A stretch of DNA of 64,000 nt from Euglena gracilis (lineage: Eukaryota > Euglenida > Euglenophyceae > Euglenales): contig CP154954.1 in the NCBI GenBank assembly GCA_039621445.1, positions 74,908,634 through 74,972,633 on the forward strand, in the 5' to 3' direction. Positions within the stretch are counted from its first letter, which is position 1. Each line of letters opens with the position of its first letter. This document shows, piece by piece, positions 48,351 through 59,500 of this stretch. The notes below the pieces were generated by a model. That model had not been told where the DNA came from and made no database searches. It saw nothing but the letters and a program-made list of their open reading frames with translations. The position numbers were made by a program, and so were the translations under genes.

Positions 48351-49449
48351 ATGATCTCAGTTATTTCACAATTTTTAAATAATTTTTACTGGACAGAACT
48401 GTGGGTAGGGGGGGCGCAGGGGGGGGGGCGCATTAGGGGGGGGGGGGGGGGATTACAAAGCCGGCCTCCGACGATGGAGGCCTTGCAGTGCTTCGTGACC
48501 CCGTGCATGGGGGGGGGGGGAGGAGTTGAACAATCTTCACAGAGATTTGCAACACGTTGGGAACAGAAAGTCCACACTCTGTATTCTATATGAGGGCAAG
48601 GCAGGCATTTTTTTTAAAGGCGAATTTATTTCTTGTTCAAATTTTAAGGTATTTTTAAGGCAATTTTTTGAAAAAAAAGAGTTTGTCAAGCATTTTAAGG
48701 CTTTTCAAGCACGACTTTTTGGGGTGGTCCAAGGGCAGTCCGGGATCGAAACAACATCGGTCCAAGCATCGAACCATCGTCAGTGTGGGTCAAAAATATT
48801 TTTGGGTGGACAATGCTCCAGCGACGCCAGAAGTCATTTCCCCCGGGCGTCGGCCGTTTTTCCCGAGCTTTCTGCAATTGCCTTTTTCGCTCGGTCGGAG
48901 AAATTTCTGCAAAATGAAATCCTTTTTGGCATTTTAAAGCATATTTTCCGATGTTTCGGCTTTTTTGAGGCTTCAAAACGTTTTTCCTCGGGCAAGGTTT
49001 CCGGGGGTGAGACCGGGGGGGGGGGGGGCTCTGCACCCACCTCGGCTGGGCGCTGGCGTACAGCGACGGCAACTTGTTCAATGGCTGCCTTTCACCTTTC
49101 ATGCCGAGTCCTTCCTTGCCGAGCTGCTTCAGCTTTGCACAACTATTTAAACAATTACCCCAAGTGAAATAAGAGCATTTCCCAAAAAAAAAAACGACGT
49201 GGAACACAAATTAATAAAAAAAGGTGATATTTATCTATATATAATATATATGTTTGTATACACACATACATATATATACATATATATAAAAGAATGATGA
49301 CAGAATTAAATGAAAAATGATGATGACAATACATCCCCCCCTTTATTTGACCCCCCCCCTTAATTGAGCATTTGGTTCCGGGGAAAAAAATTTCATGCAC
49401 CGAAGGCGCCGAATTTTTTTTGCCCTCTTTCGAAAGGAATTTTTGACCC

Positions 49450-49771
49450 CCCCTTATTTGACCCCCCCCCTATTTGGGGGGGGTCACTTTCCGCTCCGAA
49501 AAAACCAGGCAATCACTTTTTTCGGCCAAGCCAATCAGTCACTTTACCTCCCCCCCGGGGTCGGCCACTCAGGAAAACCAGTCACTTTTTGGCCTTTCAA
49601 GGCCATTTTGGGCCAAAATTTTCTCTGGCACCAGTTGGCCACTCAGCCACCTTTGGGTGATTTCTGGCCTACCCCGCCCCCGGGGGGGGGGGGGGGGGGG
49701 CACCGCCAAAAAACCAGTCGGTCCCTCACCCCGGGGGGGGGGGGGGGGGACAGGTGTTAAGTAACGGTCTG
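49450..49771. mobile_element. Related copy of the CCATTGCTTA element (right end intact)
   Basis: Contains the same ordered CCAGTCAGTCACTTT-type words and G/C runs as 34489-34794 and ends GGTGTTAAGTAACGGTCTGA. The following bases TTCAAACAGCCAAGG also occur uninterrupted at 46587. The left terminus is not recognisable. Confidence 0.45.
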
Positions 49772-49918
49772 ATTCAAACAGCCAAGGTGAAAGTGGTTTG
49801 TGGGGTCCCAAAAAGCAATTAGCATCAAAGGAGGAAAAAAAAAGTCGGTTTGTGGCCAAAATCAAACATCAAGAAGTGCCATGGGGTTTTTTTTAAGGAC
49901 TTTATTTCGGCCGCCAAA

Positions 49919-50322
49919 CATAGTGGGCCGGCCTGTTTTTTTTTTTGACGTTGTTTTTTTGTTTTTTTTAATTTTAAAAATGTTTTTTAAAAAAAACAAA
50001 AAAAAAACGCCCAGTGGGTTTTGCATGGAAAATTTTTTGAATGCACATTTTCAATGATTTTTGGTAACTTCTGGGTAATTTCTGCCAAAAACTTCCTTGC
50101 ACAAAAATGAAAAATGTCATAAAATTCCATTTTTGTTGCATTTTTGGATGTTTTTGACCATTTTTGGCAGTTTTTGAACTTAGTAGGATTCAAAGTATGG
50201 TTTGGGAGTTTCATAACGAGTTTTTTCAATGAAATTTTCCTTTTGTTTTTTTTGATGTTTTTTTTAACTGTTTTTTTTAAAAAAACACGTTGTTTTTTTA
50301 AAAAAAAAAAATGCCCACTATG
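49919..50322. mobile_element. AT-rich hAT-like element with CATAGTGGGC ends; empty site elsewhere in window
   Basis: Ends are CATAGTGGGC and GCCCACTATG. The exact 8-bp duplication CCGCCAAA flanks it (49911-49918, 50323-50330). A related copy of the flanking sequence at 46740-46760 runs through GGCCGCCAAAGGCGGCC without the insert, which confirms both ends. The interior resembles 56560-56847. Confidence 0.85.
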
Positions 50323-50580
50323 CCGCCAAAGACAGCCGAGACGGTAATGGATTTTGCAATTTCATTCTCCAAAAATGTGCTCTCAAGTGGTAAGGTGGCT
50401 GCCGAAGGCAGCCGAGACGGTAACGCCCTTTGAACCATTGGGCATGGCATTGCAAAGAAAAATATCACATTCATGCTGAAAAAATTTTTTCTTTCCAAAA
50501 TCACGGGGGGGGGGGCGGCCGCCCCCCCGACCCCCGACGGGGGGGGAGGGGGGGTAAATGGCGTGGCGAGGGGGCCCCGG

Positions 50581-50765
50581 GCGGATTCCTGTGGGTGCTC
50601 ATCCTGGGGGTGATGCCGACCTGGTCGGCCCGACCACCTGGTCGGCCCGACCATGGTCGGGCCGACCAGGTCGATAACTACCCCTGGGGGTGATACCGAC
50701 CAGGTCGGTATCACCCCCAGAAATCTGCATTACCCCCCCCCTCTTTGGAAATTTAAGCCCCCCCA
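50581..50765. repeat. Left inverted repeat flanking the 2.3-kb satellite
   Basis: GCGGATTCCTGTGGGTGCTC, then CTGGTCGGCCCGACC palindromes, then CTTTGGAAATTTAAGCCCCC. The same three segments occur inverted and in reverse order at 53340-53524. Confidence 0.75.
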
Positions 50766-50794
50766 CCCGGGGTTTCCAAAAGACGAGATCAACA

Positions 50795-53086
50795 TGCACC
50801 CGAAAAGGGGTTGGCAGATAAAAGGGGTTGATTTTGTTAATGAAAGGGATAGGGTTAGGTCGACTTGCACCCGAGAAGGGGTTGGCAGATAAAAGGGGTT
50901 GGCAGATAAAAGGGGTTTATTTTGTTAATGAAAGGGATAGGGTTAGGTCGACTTGCACCCGAGAAGGGGTTGGCAGAAAAATGGGGTTTATTTTGTTAAT
51001 GAAAGGGATAGGGTTAGGTCGACTTGCACCCGAAAAGGGGTTGGCAGATAAAAGGGGTTGGCAGATAAAAGGGGTTTATTTTGTTAATGAAAGGGATAGG
51101 GTTAGGTCGACTTGCACCCGAAAAGGGGTTGGTAGATAAAAGGGGTTGGCAGATAAAAGGGGTTGGCAGATAAAAGGGGTTTATTTTGTTAATGAAAGGG
51201 ATAGGGTTAGGTCGACTTGCACCCGAAAAGGGGTTGGCAGATAAAAGGGGTTGGCAGATAAAAGGGGTTTATTTTGTTAATGAAAGGGATAGGGTTAGGT
51301 CGACTTGCACCCGAGAAGGGGTTGGCAGATAAAAGGGGTTGATTTTGTTAATGAAAGGGATAGGGTTAGGTCGACTTGCACCCGAGAAGGGGTTGGCAGA
51401 TAAAAGGGGTTGGCAGATAAAAGGGGTTTATTTTGTTAATGAAAGGGATAGGGTTAGGTCGACTTGCACCCGAGAAGGGGTTGGCAGATAAAAGGGGTTG
51501 GCAGATAAAAGGGGTTTATTTTGTTAATGAAAGGGATAGGGTTAGGTCGACTTGCACCCGAAAATGGGGTTGGCAGATAAAAGGGGTTGGCAGATAAAAG
51601 GGGTTTATTTTGTTAATGAAAGGGATAGGGTTAGGTCGACTTGCACCCGAGAAGGGGTTGGCAGATAAAAGGGGTTGATTTTGTTAATGAAAGGGATAGG
51701 GTTAGGTCGACTTGCACCCGAGAAGGGGTTGGCAGATAAAAGGGGTTGGCAGATAAAAGGGGTTTATTTTGTTAATGAAAGGGATAGGGTTAGGTCGACT
51801 TGCACCCGAGAAGGGGTTGGCAGATAAAAGGGGTTGGCAGAAAAGGGGTTTATTTTGTTAATGAAAGGGATAGGGTTAGGTCGACTTGCACCCGAAAAGG
51901 GGTTGGCAGATAAAAGGGGTTGGCAGATAAAAGGGGTTTATTTTGTTAATGAAAGGGATAGGGTTAGGTCGACTTGCACGATAGAAGGGGTTGGCAGATA
52001 AAAGGGGTTGATTTTGTTAATGAAAGGGATAGGGTTAGGTCGACTTGCACCCGAGAAGGGGTTGGCAGATAAAAGGGGTTGGCAGATAAAAGGGGTTTAT
52101 TTTGTTAATGAAAGGGATAGGGTTAGGTCGACTTGCACCCGAGAAGGGGTTGGCAGATAAAAGGGGTTGGCAGATAAAAGGGGTTTATTTTGTTAATGAA
52201 AGGGATAGGGTTAGGTCGACTTGCACCCGAAAAGGGGTTGGCAGATAAAAGGGGTTGGCAGATAAAAGGGGTTTATTTTGTTAATGAAAGGGATAGGGTT
52301 AGGTCGACTTGCACCCGAGAAGGGGTTGGCAGATAAAAAGGGGTTTATTTTGTTAATGAAAGGGATAGGGTTAGGTCGACTTGCACCCGAGAAGGGGTTG
52401 GCAGATAAAAGGGGTTGGCAGATAAAAGGGGTTTATTTTGTTAATGAAAGGGATAGGGTTAGGTCGACTTGCACCCGAAAAGGGGTTGGCAGATAAAAGG
52501 GGTTGGCAGATAAAAGGGGTTTATTTTGTTAATGAAAGGGATAGGGTTAGGTCGACTTGCACCCGAAAGGGGTTGGCAGATAAAAGGGGTTGGCAGATAA
52601 AAGGGGTTTATGTTGTTAATGAAAGGGATAGGTTAGGTCGACTTGCACCCGAAAAGGGGTGGCAGATAAAAGGGGTTTATTTTGTTAATGAAAGGGATAG
52701 GGTTAGGTCGACTTGCACCCGAAAAGGGGTTGGCAGATAAAAGGGGTTGGCAGATAAAAGGGGTTTATTTTGTTAATGAAAGGGATAGGGTTAGGTCGAC
52801 TTGCACCCGAAAAGGGGTTGGCAGATAAAAGGGGTTGATTTTGTTAATGAAAGGGATAGGGTTAGGTCGACTTGCACCCGAAAAGGGGTTGGCAGATAAA
52901 AGGGGTTGGCAGATAAAAGGGGTTGATTCTGTTAATGAAAGGGATAGGGTTAGGTCGACTTGCACCCGAAAAGGGGTTGGCAGATAAAAGGGGTTGGCAG
53001 ATAAAAGGGGTTGATTTTGTTAATGAAAGGGATAGGGTTTGGTCGACTTGCACCCGAGAAGGGGTTGGCAGATAAAAGGGGTTTAA
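50795..53086. repeat. Satellite array, 27 units of 70/88 bp with TAGGGTTAGG
   Basis: Each unit has a 54-bp part with GAAAGGGATAGGGTTAGGTC and GACTTGCACCCG, and one to three copies of the 17-bp part GGGGTTGGCAGATAAAA, giving spacings of about 70, 88 or 104 bp. Units are nearly identical, so the array is young or homogenised. Open frames across it are artefacts. It is not a telomere: units are long and interior. Confidence 0.95.
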
Positions 53087-53294
53087 TGTGACCCCCCCCT
53101 ATTTGTCACCCCCCCCTAATAGTCGCCCCCCCCTGGGGGGGGGGACAATTAGGGGGGGTTACCCATGGACCCATGGAAATGTGGGGTAAATTGAGTAACG
53201 CCCCCCTAATTGTCACCCCCCCCCCAATAGTCGCCAGGGGGGTCAAAACACTCCCGAGGGGGGGCCATATAGGGTGGGGGGTCACGTTATTAAA
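53086..53294. mobile_element. Small inverted-repeat element with GTGACCCCCC ends
   Basis: Left GTGACCCCCCCCTATTTGTC and right GGGTGGGGGGTCAC form inverted ends, with repeated CCCTAATAGTCGCC words inside. It abuts the end of the satellite. No exact target duplication found. Confidence 0.45.
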
Positions 53295-53339
53295 TTTTTT
53301 TAATTAAATTTTTACCTTACCTTAACAATTGACCTATTC

Positions 53340-53524
53340 AAACGAAGGGGGGGGGGCTTAAATTTCCAAAAGGTGGGGGGGGTAATGCGGATTTCTGGGG
53401 GTCGGGCCGACCAGGTCGGCATCACCCCCAGAGGTCGGTATCCCACCAACAGGGGTCGGGCCGACCACAGGTCGGGCCGACCAGGTCGGCATCACCCCCA
53501 GGATGAGCACCCACAGGAATCCGC
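53340..53524. repeat. Right inverted repeat flanking the 2.3-kb satellite
   Basis: Reverse complement of 50581-50765 in all recognisable segments (CTTAAATTTCCAAA, GGGCCGACCAGGTCGG, GAGCACCCACAGGAATCCGC). Confidence 0.75.
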
Positions 53525-53754
53525 ACGGAGCCTGGCGAGGGGGTAGGCGACCAGGGGGGGGGAGGGGTGTACCATGGTTCCCAACAAAATTTTCGTTCAA
53601 AAATTCGCGAAAATCCCCGGTGGCATGGCGAGGGGGTCCGGCTGGGGGGGGGGGTAAATGGACGACACCACAGAGCTGATCAGGCACACGATGGTCCAGC
53701 CCAGCATGAAGTGGGCGTAAGACCAATCTGGGGGACAGAGGCTCATTGCGGATT

Positions 53755-54600
53755 ATTGGCCGTGGAACTTTTGGTGGTCGCTGGCGACCGGTCGCTAGCG
53801 ACCAAGTCCACTGACCATTGGTGGTCGGGCCGACCACCAATTTTAAGTCCACCCCCCCCTCTAAATATTTTTTAAGCCCCCCCCCAAAATTTTTATCCAA
53901 ATATTTTCCAAAATTTCCATTCGGGGTTCAATTTTTGTGGTTAATTTGCAATATATGGGAACTTAGTCGGCCCACTGCCTCCTCTTGGGGGGGGGGGGGG
54001 CTGCCGCCCCCCCTGGACCCCCCCCGCCCAAAATAACAAAATCCCCTTGTGTGTTCACGGCAGCCGTAATGCATGTAATCTCATGTGTGCCAGGTAAAGA
54101 TGGCCGAGTCGCGCTCCCTAATGCACCCCCGATACGCGAACTTAGTCGGCCTACGGCCTCCTCCGGGGGGCCCCCCCCCCGGACCCCCCCCCCGCCCAAA
54201 ATAACAAAATCCCCTTGTGTGTGCAAGGTAAGGATGGCCGAGTCGATCCGTAATGAATGTAGTCTTATGTGCGCAAGGTAAGGATAATGTCACACTATGG
54301 CTATGGTTTCACAGAACAGGTGCAAAGAGAAGATATTACTCATTTTTTTTTGCAAATTGACCCCCCGAATGGAGGGTTTGGAAGGCATTTGGGTGGGTTT
54401 TGAGTCATTTTCCTCCAAATTTGAAAAAAAATTTTTTCGAGGGGGGGGGGCTTAAAAACTTTTTCGAAGGGGGGGGGGGGGGACTTAAAATTGGTGGTCG
54501 GAGCGACCGGTCGCTCCGACCACCAATGGTCGCCAGCGACCGGTCGCTAGCGACCCTAGCGACCGGTCGCTAGCGACCACCAAAAGTTCCATGGCCAATT
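53755..54600. repeat. GGTCGCTAGCGACC palindrome region
   Basis: 53760-53885 and 54430-54600 are inverted relatives: both have the CCACCAAAAGTTCCA(C/T)GGCC end, GGTCGCTAGCGACC palindromes and a G- or C-rich TTAAG end. Between them are two ATAACAAAATCCCCTTGTGTG units (54020-54245). Confidence 0.6.
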
Positions 54601-54779
54601 TTCCGCTCGGAGCTGGATGGCAGAGCATGAGACATAACATCATATCACGGACCAAGTGCATTTCAGAAGGTGATGGAATGCAGGCCAGACAAGGAGACAA
54701 TGTCATCATCGTTTTTTATCCCCCCCCCCCCCTATTTGAGCACACGGGCCTACGGACCCCCCAAATGCTCGGGTTCGCT

Positions 54780-55180
54780 AAGCAATGGCATGGTTTGCAT
54801 ACAAACTGATTCCCCATGTCCCCCTCCCTCCATTTTCTTGACCAGCCGAGTTTGGAGGAAACTCTACAGGTCAACAAAAAAATGATTTGCGCAAAGTGTA
54901 AAAAATGGCTTCTTCACCCCCCCAGGTTGTGAAGTCGACAGTTGGGTTGAGTTGGGAGGTCTGAAAAAGGGGTTATACCAATGATTTCGCTTTCCAGCTC
55001 AAGTTTTTGGGGCATTGGACTTCAAAAAAGGCGTTAGCGTCTCGACCCCTTCGGGGCCAGGGGGACAAAAATACATTTTGGTTGTGCCATAAAAAAATTT
55101 TCCTCGGCGCTTTGCGCCGGGAAAAAAAGGATGTGTTCCAAATTTTGTCGGTTCCTTGCCCCCCCACCGGGAAAAACCGA
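54780..55180 (-). repeat. Inverted copy of the 46250-46600 repeat
   Basis: Reverse complement shares TTTTTGAAGTCCAATGC, ACTCAACCCAA and GGGGGACATGGGGAATCAGT-like words in order with 46250-46600. Confidence 0.6.
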
Positions 55181-55341
55181 CACCGACACGTGTTCCGACA
55201 CCGCTGCGCCACGGCGTGCCAACCACCCATGAGTCTCGGTTCCTGTGGGCAAATCCGCCATGGTCCAAACTGGAAAAGACATTGACCAAAATTGGGATGG
55301 ACAGGGCCAAAGTGGTTCTTGTGATCCCGGACTGGAGTTAG
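55160..55341 (+). pseudogene. Retrotransposon polyprotein fragment
   Basis: The open frame reads FLWANPPWSKLEKTLTKIG, then KVVLVIPDWS and a stop. The WxNPPxS...I...K...VVxVxPDW pattern is characteristic of the region after the reverse transcriptase/RNase H part of DIRS- and Ty3-like retroelements. Only about 60 codons remain, with no flanking repeats seen. Confidence 0.5.
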
Positions 55342-55999
55342 GATTGTTTTTTTCAGAAAAATAAAAAATATTTTTCTCTTGGAAAAATTTCGGAAAAATT
55401 TCGGAAAAATTTGGGAAAAATATTTTATATAAGGGAAATGTGACCTCACGGTTGAGCGCACCCGAGAACTGCCCCTGAGGCCCTGCCCGTGCCCTCTTTT
55501 CGCCCTGTAGGTCGCGACGAGGAGTTAGTTCCGAGTTAGTCGCGACGACGAGGAGTTTGGGTGTCAGATGAGAATTTGCCATATGGCATGCTTTCTGTGG
55601 CGACCCATGAAAAAAAAGTGCCGAGAATGGAGAGGACAAAAAAAAATTATCATTATGTCTGGTTGAAAGAAAAATAACGGACAATAGGCGGGGGGACAAT
55701 AGGGGGGGGTATTTGAGCACACCCACTGGAGCATTTTTGGGCTCCTTTGGGCGAATGGCGATGTTGATCGGCCGATTGAAGTTTTCACAGGTCTGGTGCC
55801 ATGTTACCCATTGGAGATCAGGCAGTGAACTTTGGGTTTTTTGGACGGGACCCCCCCACCCCCCCCCTCTTCATTGGAAATACATGGACGAACTTCACCG
55901 GTGAACTTTACTGGTGAACTTCACTAGTGAAGTTTCTCCATGAAATTCTTTAGGGGCAGAGCCCCAACCCCCCCCCCCCACCCCTGCCTAACCTCCATC

Positions 56000-56560
56000 G
56001 GTCGAAAGCTCTTCTCAAGGGCTTTAGATGACCACAGGACTCAGCCATTATGCACACACGCCTATTTTCAACGATTGTGTATTCCAAAATTTGACATCTG
56101 AATTTGTGAAATCCCACACCTCAGGTGCCATACAGCATATCAATTGAAAGCTCTCCCCAAGACCTTTCTCTTGGTACCCTCAGATCTCAGCTACACTGCA
56201 GAGCACTCTGAAAATCGCCGATCGCATTTTCCGACCCTTTTCGCAAATTCTAAAATCCACTGTTCACCTGCCATGTTGCCCATCGATTGAAAGCTCTTCT
56301 CAGGGGCTTTCAGCAGATGGCCTTTACTACAAACAAGAGGTGGCGGACGCCGGTTCTGTCCAAAGCCCGGCGTTCCGGACGCCGGTTCCGTCCTTCGTTC
56401 CCAATATTTTTGGCACTTTTTATTTTCGGTCCCTTGGACGCCATCTTCCCACCCGAACCGGCGTTCGACGCCGGTTCGGCACAAAAAATTCTGCGCCGAA
56501 CCGGCGTCCAGAACGCCGGTTCGGGCGTGAAGCCAGAGCCCCAATACACGGTTTCAACCA
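56000..56560 (+). repeat. Interspersed repeat, copy 2
   Basis: Same family as 35370-35950. The GAACCGGCG/CGCCGGTTC dyads are duplicated here (56345-56525). Joined at its right to the partial element 56560-56847. Confidence 0.7.
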
Positions 56561-56847
56561 TTTTTGGCGACTTCTGGGTCATTTCTGTCAAAAAAAAATA
56601 TTTCCACAAAAATGAAAAAGTCATAAAATTGCATTTTTTTTTGCAGTTTTGGAAGTTTTTGACCATTTTTTTTTGGCATTTTTTGAACTTATTAGGATTC
56701 GAAATATGGTTTGGGTGTTTCACAACGAGTTTTTTCAATGAAATTTCCTTTTGATTTTTTTTATGTTTCTTTTTGGCGTTTTTTTTTCTTCAAAAAAAAC
56801 ATGTTGTTTTGTTTTTTTTTAAAAAAACAAAAAAAACGCCAACTATG
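56560..56847. mobile_element. Partial copy of the CATAGTGGGC-family element
   Basis: From about 56560 the sequence parallels 50050-50322, including ATTAGGATTCGAAATATGGT and the A/T palindromes. It ends GCCAACTATG at 56847, equivalent to the right terminus of that family. I found no left terminus, so it is truncated or fused to the repeat at 55980-56560. Confidence 0.5.
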
Positions 56848-57218
56848 CCCCACCGTGCCTAGCCTCCCTTGTGCTTGTTGTAGATGTTCGATTGACAAAA
56901 ATTACCGATTGACCGGGGCAAAGTGAAATTCTCCCAAAAATGGGCCCTTTTGACGACATTTTGTGTGCCCAAAATGACGATTCCATCCCTAAGTTGGCTC
57001 AAAACTGTTGTACCAATCTGGCGGCCAGATTGGAACAGGGAAATTTTCCAAGGTTCCGGAAAATTTCCGGCACTTCTTTCACAAATTTCCCTTAGGCCCA
57101 CAAAGCACAAAGGAGCCCCCGCATGCTTGGAAGTCTTCATGTTTTGTCTCACCCCTGAAGACAGCAGAGAACTGCGTCCATCAACTTTGTACAGCCTGAA
57201 AATAGGCAAACATTCCGG

Positions 57219-58136
57219 CATAGCTGGCACTTCGTTCAAAACGAAGTCAAAAAAAAACACGTTTTTTTAAAAAAAACATGTTTTTCTTAAAAAACAAAAA
57301 AAACGCCATTGAGGGTCCAGGCAGGGGGGGGGAAAAATGCGCTCGCCCGGCCTCGGAAAAAATGCGCAAAAATGCGCAAAAAAATGCGCAAAAAATGCGC
57401 ATTTTTGGAAAAAAAAAAGGCGCCAAATGTGCAAAATCCGAGAGGGAAAAGCAAGAAAAAAATGCGCAAAAATCACGAAAATGCAAAAATTACCCAAAAA
57501 CATGCAAAAATGGCACCAAATTTGAAGAAATTATGTAGAATAATGAGGAAAATGTACGTTTCAAAAAAAAGTCAAAATTTTCAAATTTTTGCAAAAAAAT
57601 TGCAAAAATGGTCAAAAAATGCGAAAATTTTGGAAAATCACGAAAAAATGTGCCAAAAAGCAAAAAAATGTGCTGAAAAAAAAACGAAAAAATGCGCAAA
57701 AAATGCGAAATAATGCGCAAAAATGCGCATTTTTGGAAAATTTGAAAAAATGCGCAAAAAATGCGCAAAAATGCGAAAAAATGCGAAACGCATTCCCCCC
57801 CCCCCTGGTCCAGGGCAAAATTTTTTTTGCCTTTAATTTTAGCTTTTTTTTTGCCCATCCTCGGTCAGAGAAAGACACCAAATTTGGGATGTTTCAAGTT
57901 GAAATATCCCAAAATGGCAGGAAAATGCCCTATTTTGACCATTCTTGTTGAAGACAACCAAAAGTATTGGTTTTCAAGTCATTTGAGCTAAAATTGGTTC
58001 ACCCTTGCGATCAAAGGCAAAATTTGGACCATCATTTTCCCCTTTGTTTTTTTTGCCGTTTTTTTGCTTGTTTTTTTTTAATAAAAAACAAAAAAAAAAC
58101 GTTTTTTTTAAAAAAACAAAAAAAACGCTAGCTATG
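57219..58136. mobile_element. AT-rich hAT-like element with CATAGCTGGC ends, containing a nested element
   Basis: Left end CATAGCTGGC (57219) and right end GCTAGCTATG (to 58136) form an inverted p_air of termini. An exact 8-bp duplication CATTCCGG flanks it (57211-57218, 58137-58144). Long poly-A and poly-T stretches with ACGTTTTTT/AAAAAACG palindromes lie inside, as in the element at 49919-50322. No coding sequence. Confidence 0.8.
57322..57807. mobile_element. AAAATGCGC-rich element, copy 2, nested in another element
   Basis: Same family as 15413-15920: CAGGGG...AAATGCGCT at the left and AAACGCATT...CCCCTG at the right, with an exact 7-bp flanking duplication GTCCAGG (57315-57321 and 57808-57814). 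It sits wholly inside the element at 57219-58136. Confidence 0.75.
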
Positions 58137-58144
58137 CATTCCGG

Positions 58145-59070
58145 GTTGGCGTGCCCTTTTTAGCCCGAGCACCCCCGAAAACTGGCAAAACACTGGCCCA
58201 AACTGTTCCACCAAACTGGCCCCATGTTGCACATCATGGGGCCAGATTGGTGCAACAGTTTCAGGCCATTTTACTGCCACATCTTGGGGCTAGTTTGTGG
58301 GCCACATCTTGGGGCTAGATTGGCCCAAAACTGTTGTACCAAACTTGCCCCAAGATGTTGCCCGATGGAAATTTCCCCTATGTAAAGGAAAGTCCAATGC
58401 GGCTAATGTTTTCTTATGCAATATTGGTCCAGTTTTTGTGCATGTTCATGGTAGGGTGGTTAACCGCATTTTTGGCCATTGGTTGGTTAACCATGATTAA
58501 CCGGACTTTTTTTTGGGTTAACCGGTAACTTTTTTAACCGAGTGCCAAATTTGGATTTTCGTGCCAAATTAAGATCCACCAACCCAAAATTCCAAAATTT
58601 TAAGCCCCAATATTACGAATTTGCCAAGATTTCTTATCAAATTAGGCATTACTAACAAAAAAAATGCGGCCTTCACTGGTTAACCATCCAGCCATTGAGC
58701 GGCTAATTAACCAGCCCAAAAAAATGGTTACCGGTTAAATGGACCATCCAACCCTTGCATGCTTTGGTATTTGGATTGGTCATGACTTTTTTGGTATCCA
58801 ACAAATTTCAAATTTTTTGAAGCAGACGTTTTTGGAGGTTTTTTGACCCCTCTTTGCGTTTGTAGCAAATTGGCTGGCCTTGTCCCGGAGGCCAATTGGC
58901 TGATTAGGGGGGGGGGGGTGCGGGTGACGGAAGTCATCCCAGGATCAAAGGCAAAACCAGCAATGAGAAAAAGGGAAAATAGCAGAACCTTTAAAAACAA
59001 TGACAGAAATTTCAAACATGTGCAAATTTCTTTGGGAATGCTTAACATTCTTTTTTTTTTTTTGCCTTCT

Positions 59071-59101
<31 letters not shown>

Positions 59102-59500
59102 TGAAGGTGGTGTGTTTTTTTTGTTTGAATTAGTTTATTTTTTATGCACCACCAAACCCATTTGCTGGGTGGCTTGAAAGCAAATATGCGAGACAAATCC
59201 GTAGGAGAACGTAGGATGTTCGCACAACGGTGTCAACATCTATCTGATGGCACTCTTCGCACACCAACCCACAATGACATGCAAAGGTGCGGCACTGTGC
59301 CGCATCCCCCGCAACATCCAAAGGAACATACGCTGCGTGGGCCATTTTGCAACCTGACGAGAGGCAATTATGCGGTGTTTAAATATCGAAACGGGGGGAG
59401 TTAATCTAGGATTTGGCAGGAAAAAATTCTCATGGGAGAGGGTGGAATTTTCTTCTGAGGGAAGTCCAGTGCCAGGGAACTCCATTCCCCTTCCCTTTCC
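58145..59500. other. Repeat-derived and unassigned sequence
   Basis: Contains GGGGCCAGATTGGT words related to the 42088 hairpin (58230-58345), TTAACCGG-like words (58450-58740) and a poly-T run (59050-59100). An open frame at 59142-59345 (minus) is cysteine-rich (HCGLVCEECHQ) but unrecognised. Confidence 0.4.

Noticed and set aside
49021-49165. Possible exons on either strand around 49.1 kb
   Set aside because: Short plausible peptides exist in several frames on both strands; none has a convincing pair of splice sites.
50828-53053. Plus-strand frames with repeating GIGLGRLAPEKG / NERDRVRST peptides
   Set aside because: Translation of the satellite; no start, splice or codon evidence for coding.
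50795-53086. Telomere or interstitial telomeric repeat
   Set aside because: TAGGGTTAGG occurs once per 70-88 bp unit, not as tandem hexamers or heptamers.
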